The position numbers were made by a program, and so were the translations under genes. The notes below the pieces were generated by a model. The model was not told where the DNA came from and did not search any database. It was given only the letters and a program-made list of their open reading frames with translations. From Trichopria drosophilae (Eukaryota; Arthropoda; Insecta; Hymenoptera; Diapriidae), in contig CM059582.1 in NCBI GenBank assembly GCA_030407085.1, forward strand, positions 201,484,001-201,548,000: a DNA stretch of 64,000 nt, in the 5' to 3' direction. Shown piece after piece: positions 38,257 through 51,399 of the stretch (positions are counted from its first letter, which is position 1; each line of letters begins with the position of its first letter).

Positions 38257-38362
38257 CAAAATGTTCTATGACTCAGTATTTCATTTTTTATGTTCAAATC
38301 CAATAGGACAGTCCCGGTGTTTTTTATTCTTAACACTATGGGCGCGTCGATCGTTTTTTTCA

Positions 38363-38373
38363 CCCCCCCCCCC
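38363..38373. repeat. C homopolymer (11 C)
   Basis: Eleven C in a row within AT-rich DNA. The length is liable to sequencing error or polymorphism. Confidence 0.8.
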
Positions 38374-38935
38374 TAATCACTTGCATGGAGCGAATAATGT
38401 AGTCTAAAAATTGTTTTTTCAATGCTGACAAAAACTGTTAAATTACCTATAGAGTACGAAGTTTGTTCACAATAAAAATGGTAATTGAAAATGCGAATAG
38501 AAAACGGTTCATAAGTAACAATAATTCGATGCATGTTCAACGTAAATATGTTAAAAATTGTTATACGTATATATACAACGTCAACAAATCAGCCTAAAGA
38601 GAAAAATGATATAGGTTTGAAAAAAGAAGAGTTACTAAATTAGAAATGAAGTAAAACTCTGATGATGCTTTATTATTTGCTGTCCGAGGTTAGGTTTGTC
38701 TATTATTCAAGTCGTAACAATTGACATGAGTTTGATTTAAATTTTAAAATAATATCAACTTTAGGAAGTTTCGTGGAGGAACTTTATTTTTAACAGCTTT
38801 AACAAAAATCCTTAGCATTACAAATGAATATTAAAAAAAGGTTTTTGTATACCAACATTTTTAATTTTCATTCTTTATTTACTATTATGTTACTTTTATG
38901 AATAGGGCTACGAACTAAAACCGAAAACGTTAAAT

Positions 38936-39049
38936 GTTGTTTTTGTAATCTGTTTATATATGAATCTTTTTAGACGTTTTTTAATATATTCGTTATTGTT
39001 TTTGTGATTTTTATGTGCGTCTTTTCAGACGTCGTTTTTTTAATATATT
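38936..39049 (+). repeat. 59-bp-period two-copy tandem repeat
   Basis: Copies at about 38936-38990 and 38995-39049 share TGTTTTTGT, CTTTT-AGACG and TTTTTTAATATATT. The second contains an extra TCG after AGACG. A simple tandem duplication that has since diverged. Confidence 0.75.
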
Positions 39050-39599
39050 ATGGCGACCGTTACTTAGATTTTAATTTATTTATCCATGTAATTAAGGTAG
39101 TTTAATTTTAGTTTATTGACCCATTTTTTGTGTTTTGTATTTTCTAACGTATTTAAACCGAAATTTTCGATAAACATTGAATAACTCTGAAGTCTTAGTC
39201 ATGCAAAGGTTTATTAGGTTACATGCAACTAATATACGATACATTTTCTAGGTCTGAAACTCTATTGTAGCTTACAAGGCAACATTTAGGTGGAAACGTA
39301 GTAAATTGTACTTTATTGCGGAATTCTGTATTTCACTGCGTCGAGATAATTAAAATTGATGCTTCAATGCACACACGACAGATATTCACTATTTTTGTCA
39401 GGAACACTTAATTATCGATTGATATATAATTTGAAAAGCTATACAAAAACTAATTCCTATTAAAATATTCTTTATATATTAGTCTAGTATAGATTTCAAA
39501 AGCATTTTTGGCCACTAAAGAAAAATTTGCATTATATATTTGTGCCGTGAAAGTATTATATATATCTTTAAAAATATTTAAATATTCCAAACAACGGTT

Positions 39600-40080
39600 T
39601 TACTCCTTTCGTTCTCGCATAACATCATCGTAAAGATAGATAATCATAAAACCCATTCGTTCCTGTCGATAAACTACAGAAGCCAGACAAAGATGGAACA
39701 TCTTGTTTGTGTCGTACAATAGGGAAGAAATTCACGAACTTTCGAATTTCCGGTAAAAAAAAATCTCTCGAATCTGACATGCCTTTTGCGAGATGACGCA
39801 CTGCCCACGGTGACCTAGGGCAACGTGCCGCTTTTTTTTGTTCCGTTAACAAACACCCTCGCTGTAAAAAATATCCCGGACGAAAATATGAGAAATGGAG
39901 ACGTAAAGCGTAAAATATGAAACTCGTCCCGTTCATCCTCCCGGCATTTCCGAGCACTTCCGCTATTATCAATTTCCTCGGTTCCCGTGCAGGCGAACGT
40001 CGAAAAAGGGATTGTTTATGATATAAATTTGAAAGCACCGGACAAAACTTCCCTACAAGCATTACGTAGTGTAGGATTGC
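39600..40080. other. GC-richer island with 145-codon minus frame
   Basis: A CpG-containing island in AT-rich DNA. A 145-codon frame (39625-40062, minus) spans most of it. Its translation shows no signal peptide, repeat or domain I recognise, and no splice or promoter signals support it. It may be an unrecognised exon or chance. Confidence 0.3.
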
Positions 40081-43000
40081 GTGTAATTACAAAATCTGAT
40101 ATAAATGATTGCGAATTAACAATTATTAGCACTCGTTAATAATTTGGAATTTAGACAATTGATTCTAATGCACTGATTGATATTCAGTTAGTTTAATTTT
40201 TCATTCAGGGTATCTGTTAAGGCCTTTTTAAAATGAGTTACCAGAACAAAAGGATGGACATAATTTGTTCACTAATGTCCAATTTGCTATGAATAAAATC
40301 ATCTCACACCAATAATTTCTCAAGATCATTCGTCAACAATAGGAGGATCATTGCAATGCTGGCTTACCGATTCAGTTGAAGTCTTGAACATGGCCTGAGA
40401 CAGAAATAGTTAATCGTTAATAAAGTGTTCAAACGTTTTTTAAACTTGTTTTTGTTAATCCTGACTGATAAAATGATCAAAGACAACTGTAATGTTCAAA
40501 TCTGCGCGAAATAACAACCGTGTTGATCATCCACTTTCAACACCCTATTAATATCTATTTTCACCATCCCAAAAATTTGGGTAAGGCATATTCTACTCTT
40601 TTCAAAGACGTACTATTGATCTGTGCTATTTAAAAAACGAAAAAAATTGTCAAACCCGGATTTTCTTCAATTAAAGAAAAAAAAAGTAGCTTTTACGGGT
40701 ATTTTTTAAAGTCTAATTTCCAATGCGAAATACACCATGAAATTCACTAAAATAAATTAAAATAGAACGGGTGAGGTCCAATGTATAAACTTACGTCATG
40801 TGGTTATATTATTAGATCGAGAGCGTGACCACCAAAATATTAGACTATGTCCTTCCCATATTTTTTTGGAGTGTGGAAATAGGTAATACGTTGGTGAAAA
40901 TTTATGTTCATTATGACCTCAGGCTAATTTAATCTTGTACCTTCGAAATATTTTGTCCGTATTACAGTATGATGTACTAGGCGTTTTTCATTTAAACTAA
41001 TAAATACAAACTTGGAGCGTTCTTTATCATAAAAAACAAAGATAGACATCTCATTAGAAATCCCTTGTCCCAAATATTATTTTCAATAAACAGCCATGAA
41101 TTGACAGTAACAAACCTTTTTGTCCTACGGAAAAAAATAATATTTTGCGGAATAGTATTAAATTTGGAATGAACACAAGCATAATCAAAAAGAAAAAGGA
41201 AGCGTTGTTTCGATGTATAAATCATAAGCAAATGCTGCTGATATTCAAGATAACCATAGATAGTAACAAGGAAATCAATAATTCAAAGTATTGAGCTCCA
41301 CTTTACATAAGTTTAGAATTTGCTAGTATTCAAAGAGGACAGCTCTATTTTGACCTTTTTTTCAAATATATTATTCCGCGTATATCCATAATGCATGACT
41401 CTCGTGTGTAGCTCGGAATAACTTGAACTCTGTTTCTTTCATCTTCGCCATTATTCACAAAATACTACATAGTAGTGATAAATACGCGTGTTTTTCCGAC
41501 ACTCAATTTTAGGCGTGACTAAGAGAAGGCTAGACCGACATTCCGCGAAAATTCGAGTCTCGCCCGGATTTTCTCCAAGACTTGTAGCCCTTTCTTAATT
41601 AAAAATTTGTCATGCTAAATTGAAGTGGAGGAATAAAAAAGTGCTGGATCGATCGTGTCGTTCTGTTGCGACATTGCATGCTGGGCAATAGCGACAGGCA
41701 TGTAATTCATTTAGGCAATAATATATTTCCATCGTCCTACTAAAAGAATTTTACTTGGGTGATTGGATGGAACAAGAAGTTAAGTGATTTATCTCGCTAC
41801 ATGATTTAGTATCTCATAAATTTGTACGGATTTCCATACAATACTCTCGCATAATGGAAATCATGAAATGTTTATCGTTATCACGCGAAATTGGTATTAT
41901 TGCTTACACGCAATGAAAATCCTGGGAAATTATAAATTGGTGTTACGCGACTCATTTCAGTATGCAACTGCCCTGACAGAATTTTTATAGCGAAAAGTGC
42001 AACGAGGCATAAAATATCAGGGATATGCTGGAGTACTGTATTGATATTTCGTATTAAATTAGGTTTAAAGTGTTATTACTTTTTATACAAACTTTGTAAA
42101 CATAAAAAATAATTGTGAATAGAAATAATAATTTTACATCGTTCATACTGTCGTTGAAAGCTCTTAATAAATTGATATATTTTTAAGGGACATTCTTAAG
42201 GGTAATATAATATAACAGGGCGCAACATACTCTTTTTTCTATTTAGAATCACATTTGATTGTCTTAATTAGCTTTCGACTACCTTTTACTCCCACATTTG
42301 GGAAAGCAGCGTTCCCAGAAGTTTTTCTGTGCATAGAGCAGTCTTTGATACATCTACAGTTGTGGCAACTATCCCCCACAGAACATGGATATTCCTGTAA
42401 GATTATGATAACCTTGTAGTCTTGTAACTTTATGCGGAGGTTGAAAAATTTTCATTCACATAATCTTACTCTAAGATAACATTAACGTGAGAATCATCGA
42501 TCAAACTTACTTCATGGAGGTTACAGGATAATTTTAAATTAATTCTGTATAATCTCTCTATAATATGTGTGTAATGTCCTCTTAAGGTTAACATTTTATA
42601 TATATCGGTGTGTATTATTGTACTTATAAATATGCGACGTTTCATACCAACAGCGCAACTTTGAATGACAACAGTTTTTATTTCTACTTTACTTATATAT
42701 GCTTCAAGAGCCTTGGCTTAAATATAGCAACTTGGACCACTAATAACATACAAATTTCGACTTATGATAATTTTAATAGGATGCGATATTTCTCATTGTA
42801 GAGTTGACCATTGGTTATCTTTATTTTTACGGAGAAGAAAATTAGTTAAAAGAGCAAAGAGGGAAAACAATATATGACATGAACATTGTACATTTTTAGA
42901 TGACGTTTCTAGTAAAAATATTTTATCAAATATGTGAATAAATTAATGGTAAAAAATGTAACTCACTTATTTGTTCGTACCTTCCAAATATATCAAAAAG

Positions 43001-46000
43001 AAATACCGAAAATTAGCTCATTCAAGTACGAAACTATTAGTAAGTGCAGAATTCTGGTATACGCAACTAATACATACTAAACATAAGTTGAAAACTGTTA
43101 GAAAAGAAAGTCACTGGATTATATGTAAATGCACCTAAAACAGGGGTCGTCTTACTCAAATATTCAAATAGGCGTACCTCCGTTCAACTACAACATTTCT
43201 AAACAATTTTATTTTCATTTGAAACAATATTCACTTTCCTTTTAATTAAAAATATAATAATTACTATTAGAGGTGTCTAACTATATCAAAAGTATGCAAA
43301 CTTTCAGTCACAAATTTTTCACGTTTATCGCCAAATTCTAGTTTTTTGCTCTTTTCTTCGTTCAATGCTGTCATATTTTAATAATTCTGTTCTTTCAGTA
43401 TATTATTTCACTGAAACATTCTGTTTAAATATCCATGCAATAGAACAAATGTACTCAGTCTATCCGTATGTAATAATATATAAAGTTCTGAACCTAATCC
43501 GGGAGCTAAACAGAGCTGCAAGAGTTGCTATAACACCTAGTGGCGATAAAACTAACTAGGTCGGTCATTTTTTTCAAACGGTTTGTTAGCACCTTATATT
43601 AACATAACATATTAAGTATGTAGGTTATAAGAAACCTTATTTCAATATTATGACAATGTTTCGTTTAAATTACTGTAAAAAGCACTTTATGTATCATTGT
43701 CATAATGTATTTTTTTCCTGATTCAATCTGATAATAATTTATTTATATTACTGTTTTTGTCACAAACAAATTTACTAAACGCTGCGCATCTTTTCGTGCC
43801 TAACTTGATTAAAATGAAGTAATTCAACCATTATTAAAAGCGTATGATATCCGAAAAATAATGTCAGTATATTATCTTCGTAAGTATAATATGGTGCGAT
43901 TTAAAGTCTCAAAATTTATGTTATTTGCCAACCTGAAATTTGTTAGAAAAAGAAATTCTGAGCATGCCATCACTTTTAGTACTAAAAACTACTTTGTAAT
44001 AATACCGAAATTTATGAAATTAAATTATAATTTACCACAATATCAATCAAAATATGGCATAAAAAAGCTACTTTATATACATTTGAACCCTTTGAAGGAA
44101 TAATCTGTCCAAAAGAAAGTTCTAAACATTGTCAAAGTAGAATAGTTCTGGGGTCCATTGTAATATGATATTAGTTTTTCAAAATTCCAAACTACGGATC
44201 CAATATAGCAAATTTCGCGGAAATCAAGTTTTTTGGGACAGTGAATAAAAATCTTATGTTACCTTCTTGAAAATTTTAAATGACGGATTCAATATGACGG
44301 ACAAACATTTTTAAATTCACGCAAAGTTCCCGAAAACTATTACTTATGTGTTTTTGGGGTCGATGAATATTAATTTGTTGTGAATTCGTAAAAATTCAAA
44401 CTCTCCGATCCAATGCGCCTTCAGCTAATAATAATACGTTAGAAATGATAATTGTACATATTATAATAAATAAATTCTCTTTTGCTGCTGGAATATTCTA
44501 AATCTGGTCAAAAACAATAATTTGTATAGGTTAAATCTTTGAAAATATTTAGCAAAATTGTTTTTTCAAAAAAATACTTTGGAAATGACACTACGTTGTG
44601 ACATTGTTGTTGACATGTCAGATTATCTAATGCTAAAATAATTATATAAATAAATAAGTAAAATAGAGTTGTATAAATAAATACTCCAACCGATCACGGA
44701 TCACCGAAATTTTCACTCGTGTAGAGTGAATTTTGACCGTTATTGAAACCGTTCAATCCTAAAGTTGATCGGTTCACACTGTTCTTGATATTAGCTTCAA
44801 GAAATTTAGGGAGGTGCTTTTTCAAAATTCAATATATACATAATGTAGTAGATAATTTTTTCGAAAAAGGAACAATAAAACCCTTCTCTCAAAATTTAAA
44901 CGAATTTTGATAAAATCCAAATATTTTCTGCCATTTTTAATCAGATATTTCGAACTTCAAAACAGAACGAAACAAAATGGACTGTACATTTTTAAATAAT
45001 TAGTTATACTCGATGTATAATTTCACATTACGAATTCGATGTCAACTTTAGGGAATTAGAACCTAAAGAACCAATGTGTCGGGGGAAAAGTTTAAAAGTT
45101 CACTTATACACTTAAAACTGACTATTCCAAATCTCCAATGCATGTTAATTGCAAATAATTGGCAATTTACATTTCAACACTTATAAATATCTATTACATT
45201 TTTAGAAAGTAACGCAAAGCTATCATGTAGTACCGAATATAGGATTCCTAACTGTTAAACCTGTAAACCCCTTTTTTCAAATGTGAATACAAACTTACAA
45301 TTGCTGATATTAAGTGCAATATTAGTAGCAATTAATTTTCAGAAAACTCTGGGTCGTTGGCGCTTTAAAATTGTTGTCGTTTTTTGCACAGAATGCAGAA
45401 GTAAATATTTTGTTAAGGTTCGTAATTTATACTACATCAAGAGACAAAAAATGTTGAATTGTAAACATATACAGACTTTTGATTGATCCGTTCATTGCAC
45501 CATAATAATTTCCGAAATATACTTATTTGTTATTATAGCAGTGTGTCTCCTCATAATAATTTCAAATTCCATCCGATTAAAGTTAAATCGATTTTTTTTT
45601 CACACCGTTCACTTTGTCGGAAGTGCTTTTTACATTGGATTCGCTCAAGCATTTCGTGTCCCCTGTTTCCTTTTTCTTACACATTCTTACTTCGTCTTAA
45701 ATACTTTTCCTGCACTACTGCAGCTTCCTTGTTAAATAATCAATGACCCTTTCTCCTCTTTTGCGCTTTACGTAAATAATGGAACGCATCTCGCAAATAA
45801 AATGCATGATACATAAACGCGTGTAAAATACTCAGATCGATACGCCTGCACTTTCAGTATTGATAATTTAAATATTCAAAAGTTAGGATCAAACCGAATA
45901 TAAAATATGACTCGCTGACGAATTGTAAAAAGGAGCAAATCGAACGTGTTTATGAATATAGACTACTTCATCAATATGCATCTTTTAATTAAAATAACTT

Positions 46001-48650
46001 ATATTACATCGGTATGCATGTGTCTCAGTAATTATTGATCGATCTTGCAAAACTGGTGTTATAATTCGTCTGCATCATCGATGTGAACGAGAAAGGTGTC
46101 AGTTTTCTTCATTTTTTCAGGATTCTTCGAAGTTCGTAAGTAAAGGTTTACAAGAAAAATTTATCAGAATGCTTGATTGGGAGAATGTAAAGAATGTTTT
46201 GTAAATTTCTTTTCCAATAACAAAATGTATGCTATGAAATTTAAGTATTTCGAAGTTAACAGGGAGTAAGTGGAAAAAGATTAATTTGATAATTCGGATG
46301 AGATTGATTTTCTGTTGGATCGACGTGTTTATTAGAGAGAAATATGTGCTGTGTAAAGTTTTGCATCTTATCCAAAGAATCCGAAACCTTAAATTAGTTG
46401 GGAAAAATTTAATTACACGATGCCGAGTCTCAAAGAATGAAAGAGCATCTCGTTACGAAAGTTTTACGTTAGCGTATGCCAGTTTTCAGTCCTTAAGCAT
46501 CATAATAAAGTAATTCATTTTCATGAGCTATTATAAAACCGAAATTGAGAAATGCAAGTTTTCTGAATATAATGTAAGAGGCGAATTTATTTTTGTAAAT
46601 GATTATATTGTCTAATAGATTTTATAGCATTAAATACTTTTTCTGATTTAAAAATCAATTTTCAAATTTTTATCTAAACTTCTATTGGTTATATACTCTT
46701 TTTTATTTATTATTTTTATTATTTGTAATTTTAAAATTGTAAACATTAGATTTAAAGTCTCTAATTTTAATAAATTTTATAATTTTATCGTACAGTTAAT
46801 GCAGACAATTTTTTTTTCCTAAAGACACGCACTGTGTTTATTTATATTTTACATTTTAATCTCAGAGAATTTTAAACTTTCCTCGTTTATATAAAACAAC
46901 TACATAAAAAAGAACACTAAATATTTTCAAATATTGTATAAAAATATTTCTCTTTATCCACTTTCATTTTTTTGTTTTGATATCTATTGCATTGACGGCG
47001 ATCAACAATTCAGCAGATAAATCCTAATCCTAAAATCTTTATACAAAATCGTTAAAAAAAAGATGTCACAAAATATAAAGAATTTATAAAATTGTGCCAT
47101 AAACTTTAATTCTTTTAGCATGAAATATCAAGTGGTATTCTTATATTCACTCAGTCGCAATAAAACGTGAAATATATCCGAAAAAATTGAATGAAGTGTA
47201 ACCTGCACGAGTGAAGGTTTTACCTTTTTAGAAGAAAATTTACTGTAATAAAAATTCACAATTTTGATGTAAATATCGTAAAATTGATTTACTCGGTTTC
47301 TTTATGAGTTTTGGAATAATTGTTCTAACTTTAATTAAAAAAGCATATCGTTGTATCGATCCTTTTTCATTACGCAATTTCTCTGGGTTATGAAATTTTA
47401 AAATATCATGAAATATTTCATAAAATAATTAGTCAATACTTTTGTGTTTAAAAGTTAATTAACAAAATATTCTTTATACTCATGAAATGAAAAAATTATC
47501 ATTGCTACAAAAAGAAAACTTTTATTAATCAATTTTAGCGGCATAACTAAGAACTGATCATATATTTAAATGGATGGTAGTTTAATAAATCTACTTTTTA
47601 ATTGTAAAAACATAGTAGCTGGAGTCAATCGAATTTAGTAAAGGTGTATAATTTTTTTAGGTTTACTAATTGGTGGACATATTTCATAACGCGAAAATTT
47701 ATTAAAAGTATAGAAATTTTGTTAGTTAATTTTTTATTTACTTTTTTAATCGTCGCGATATCATCCTATTTTTCACTTTTCCCAAATTGTTTAATTCAAA
47801 ATACTTATAAATCCTTCGGATTTACGAGGTCGAAATAAACAACTCTTCGATTTAATCTACAGATTTTATCTAACAAGGAAATTAATATAATAAATATTAA
47901 GCTAAATAAATTATTGTACATTCAAAGCGACAACCTCGTTTTTTAGGATGCCCATTTTCCCAAGGTTTACGAGGTATACATAGTTCTTAATAATCCCATC
48001 CCTGGTAGAAAAACAGGATAATTTCCAATTAGTTTTTCGGGGCTCCAATACTTGTAATATTTTTAACTCATAAAAAATATACATTTTAATAGGTACATGA
48101 AAAGAAAAAATCAAAATTGCATTAGAAAATTTAAGTTAATTGAAATAAAAAATATGATAACATAAAGAGAATAAAAAAACATCATAGAAATAAAAAAGTT
48201 TAGGAAGAAAAATAAACCGATATCAGGATTACGAATATGATTAAGCGCATGATTAGCATGCAATCAAAATTATAGTCAACTGGTTTATATGACTATAAAT
48301 AAGGGTATTACTGATATTTTCAAACAAATTTTCAAACCTTATCATAGAAATAACTTGCTTTGCATTACTGTCTTTTTTTACTTTAGTAATGATTACTAGA
48401 TTCGAAAAATAATAAAATAAAGTTCAAATACACCTATAATTATGATTTAGGGAAAATGCAACCTGAAAGCCAAATAGCTACAAACGAAACTCAAACAATT
48501 TGAATATCGTGAAAATTCGTCTCTGTTGCTCTTCAATGACAGCTCGATTTTCAATTTGTTTCGCTCGTGCGTTGGTCCTTGCAGGAAATAAAAAGTAAAA
48601 TCGAAATTCTCTAACTACAAAAATACAATTTTTCTAAAAAGTTAACCCGT
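40081..48650. other. Long AT-rich desert
   Basis: About 8.6 kb without any gene, RNA or complete mobile element that I can support. A small GC-richer patch lies at 41380-41700. Degenerate phrases ACGGATCCAATATAGC (44194), ACGGATTCAATATGACGG (44284) and CCGATCCAATGCG (44407) suggest an old tandem of irregular period at 44180-44420. Frames reach 87 codons and are AT-driven. Confidence 0.5.
44180..44420 (+). repeat. Degenerate tandem phrase (CGGATYCAATATRG)
   Basis: Three related phrases with the core CGGATCCAATAT or a variant follow AAAATTCAAA-like sequence at 44194, 44284 and 44407. Spacing is irregular at about 90 and 120 bases. This is typical of a worn satellite or dispersed repeat. Confidence 0.45.
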
Positions 48651-48662
48651 TGATGTGAATAA

Positions 48663-48980
48663 CTACACGGAGAAAAATGACTCCGCTGGATTAGCTGATT
48701 CATATCAGCTAAAATTTTCGGCTGGAATTGCCGAAAATATATGCAATTTTAGCTGTTTTGATTCCGCTAATGTAGCCTTAAGCCTACTCAATTCGCGCAT
48801 AGCTCTCAATTTCCGCTGCATTAGCAGATTTGTTCCGTTAAATTTGCGGACTTTTTCAGTAAATTTAGCTAAAATTATCGGCTATCTCTAACGAAATTCC
48901 AACAGCTGTCCCTATAGGATAAAATTGGTAGAATCTGCGGATTTTTCGGCTGATTTTGCTGATTATTTTTCTTCGTGTAG
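48663..48980. mobile_element. MITE with CTACACGGAGAAAAAT ends and CAGCTAAAATT/CGGCTG units
   Basis: The left end CTACACGGAGAAAAATGA and the reverse complement of the right end, CTACACGAAGAAAAATAA, match at all but two or three bases. The 318-bp interior repeats AGCTAAAATT, TTCGGCTG, CCGAAAAT and CCGCT in both orientations, so it can fold extensively. A 78-codon frame inside is incidental. The terminus is nearly that of the 14096 element. The target-site duplication is unclear. Confidence 0.8.
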
Positions 48981-49764
48981 AGAATTTCATAAAACATAAC
49001 ATAATTTACTTTATTTGATTTCATATAATAGTACAGATATTAATGGAGCAATACAACTATTGACAAACTAAATATAATATTAAATATCCAAATTTACTAA
49101 TATTTTTTAATAATACTGATTTTCCTGGATGCATGTAATAATGCGAAACTTTACAGAAAGTAAACAATAAAATAAAAATTTCAATTAATTTTAATGTTTC
49201 GAGTAAGCCAAAATTTTCAACTTTCAAACTCTTTTTTATGCAGAACGTGTAAATATAATTCCTCTTTTTGTAGAGATATATATGTTATTTTAAATTTTAT
49301 TATTCGGACTAAAATTCGAGTCAAGAACATACGGCCAATTTTGTTTTTAAACTGGACAATTTGTTGTTGATAACATGAGAATAATTATCGTTGAAAGATG
49401 TTAAAACTGTAGGGTAATACCGACCCATAATTATTTCCTAATAATTTTAACCCTAGTTCATCGGGAATATTTACATATATTTATGACAAGTTACTACGAG
49501 GTTTGAAAAGATCTGTAGATGTACTTTATCATTCCGGATCAGCAAAAAAAAATGTATATGCTTTTGTCGTGTAATCTATAGAATACGTATTATTTTCTGT
49601 TTTATATAAATAAGTAAATATTGTAAATTTGTTTCAATAAAAACCCCAAGTCTTTGCGTCTTAGATTTGGAAACGTCTTTTAACAGAATTTTAAGCGATA
49701 AACAAAATAACTTCGCCAGATGACATGATTTTTTCCGATCATAGGACTGCTTCCCGCATACCCT
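48981..49764. other. AT-rich stretch; no feature recognised
   Basis: Nothing coding or repetitive stands out between the MITE and the large fold-back structure. Confidence 0.5.
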
Positions 49765-51310
49765 GATAAAATAGAAACATTGACACCTGACATTTAAAAA
49801 ATCAGGCCTTAATAAACACGAAAATTAAAAAAATCTATATAACACCGCTAATAAAAAAAATCGGACGATTAAAATCCCGGAGAAAACCGTCAATACAAAA
49901 AATTTATTTTAAAAATCAGACATTAAGATTACCTACATTCAAAAATGTCAAAATTATAAAAACCGACATTAAAAACCCCGGCATTTTAAATACCAGACAA
50001 TAAAAATGTTGACATTCAAAAACACAACAACTGTAAACCTTGCACTTCAAAAAACACGTGAATACAAAAATCCAGCACTTTAAAAACTAAATAATAAAAA
50101 TCTGGATATTTCAAAAATCAGACCTTAATAAACAATAATTTAAAAACCTGATGTTCAAAAGCAGAAAACTAAAAAACTGACCATAAAAAACCCGAGAATT
50201 AAAAAACGGGACAATTAGAAACCCCGATTAACAAAACATCTATATTAAAAAAAAAACGAAAAAAAAACGATATCGAAAAACCATACAATTAAAAAACACT
50301 TTAAATAATAAATAATAATCTCGACATTCGAAAACACACGAACTCAAAACCCACTTGAAAAATCGGACATTACAATCCCCAAATTCAAAATTTGATGACT
50401 ATTTAAAAAATCAGCACTGTACAAATCAAAATCAGTAAAAAAATAGTCAAAAACGTTAAATTTTAAAAATTAGCCCTTAATGAAAGCAAAAATTCAGACA
50501 TTCAAAAACACATCACTTAAACATCCCAGCACTTTAAAAACAAGACAATCAAAAGTGGGCATTCCAAATAATCAAAATCTCGAAATTCGGTCTATCAGAA
50601 TTTTGAATTGCCGGGTTTTTTCTTTTCTTTTTTTTCTTTTCAATTTTAAGGTTTGAATGTAGATATTTCTATTCTATAATTTGGGTGCGGGTCGAAAGAC
50701 CAACAAGTAAAAAAGCCGATAGGTCAGAAAACCAACAGTCAAAAAAACCGACAGTTCAAAAACTGACAATCGAAAAGCCGACAGCCAAAAAACCGACAGT
50801 GCAAAAAATGACTGTCCTCCTGACGATGTGTCTATTTTTTTATGTGTCGGTTTTTTGACTGTCGGATGTTCGACCTGTCGGCTTTTTGATTTGTCGGTTT
50901 TTCGACCCGCATCCTCTAATTTTCATCGCGCCATGTTTTTGAATGTCGCGTGTTCGAATATCGATATTTTTATTGTCGGTATTCAAAATGCTATAAATTG
51001 TTAAATTATTGGCCGGGTTTTCTAATGTCGATATTTTTATTGTATGGTATATAAATCGCATTGTTGTTGATTTGTTGGTGTTTATAATGTTCAGTTTTAT
51101 TAATGTCCGGTTTTACAAATGCTCAGTTTTTCAATATTGTTTTTTTTAATTTCCGGGATTTAAAATATCCATTTTTTTAATTGCTGGATTTTAGTTAGTT
51201 GTTGGGTTGTTTAATTATCAAGTTCTTGAATAAGGAATTTTTTAATTTTCGGTTTTTTGAATGTCCGGATTTTGATTATCGCTTTTCGGAGTGTCAAGTT
51301 TTTGAGATGT
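49765..51310. repeat. Large degenerate fold-back with A-rich and T-rich arms
   Basis: From about 49765 to 50600 the plus strand is a loose array of 16-19-base A-rich units of the form AAAAANCCGACATT (for example near 49960, 50000, 50100 and 50190-50220). From about 50605 to 51310 the pattern is the complement: TTTTT runs with GTCGG, TGTCCGG and ATTGTCGG phrases (50970, 51100, 51250-51290). The switch in strand bias near 50600 marks the fold centre. Arms are unequal at about 835 and 475 bp once the inserted 232-bp element at 50683 is removed. It seems an old, expanded relative of family A. Confidence 0.7.
50683..50914 (-). mobile_element. Family A fold-back element nested in the large structure
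   Basis: Ends GGGTGCGGGTCG and CGACCCGCATCC are family A termini. Flanks TATAATTT (50675-50682) and TCTAATTT (50915-50922) agree at 7 of 8, consistent with an aged 8-bp target-site duplication. The 44-bp core lies at about 50805-50847 in reverse orientation (GACTGTCCTCCTGACGATG). Right-arm units are closer to consensus than left-arm units. It inserted into the T-rich arm of the larger fold-back. Confidence 0.9.
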
Positions 51311-51399
51311 TTCTGAATAATTTTTCATTGCATCTTATTAGAAACGAGATAATGCGAAGGTCGGGATAACCCCAGAGATCGTAATTACCCCATCTTCCT

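Noticed and set aside
39625..40062. 145-codon minus-strand frame
   Set aside because: No domain, signal peptide or splice context recognised. Kept only as a note in the GC island entry.
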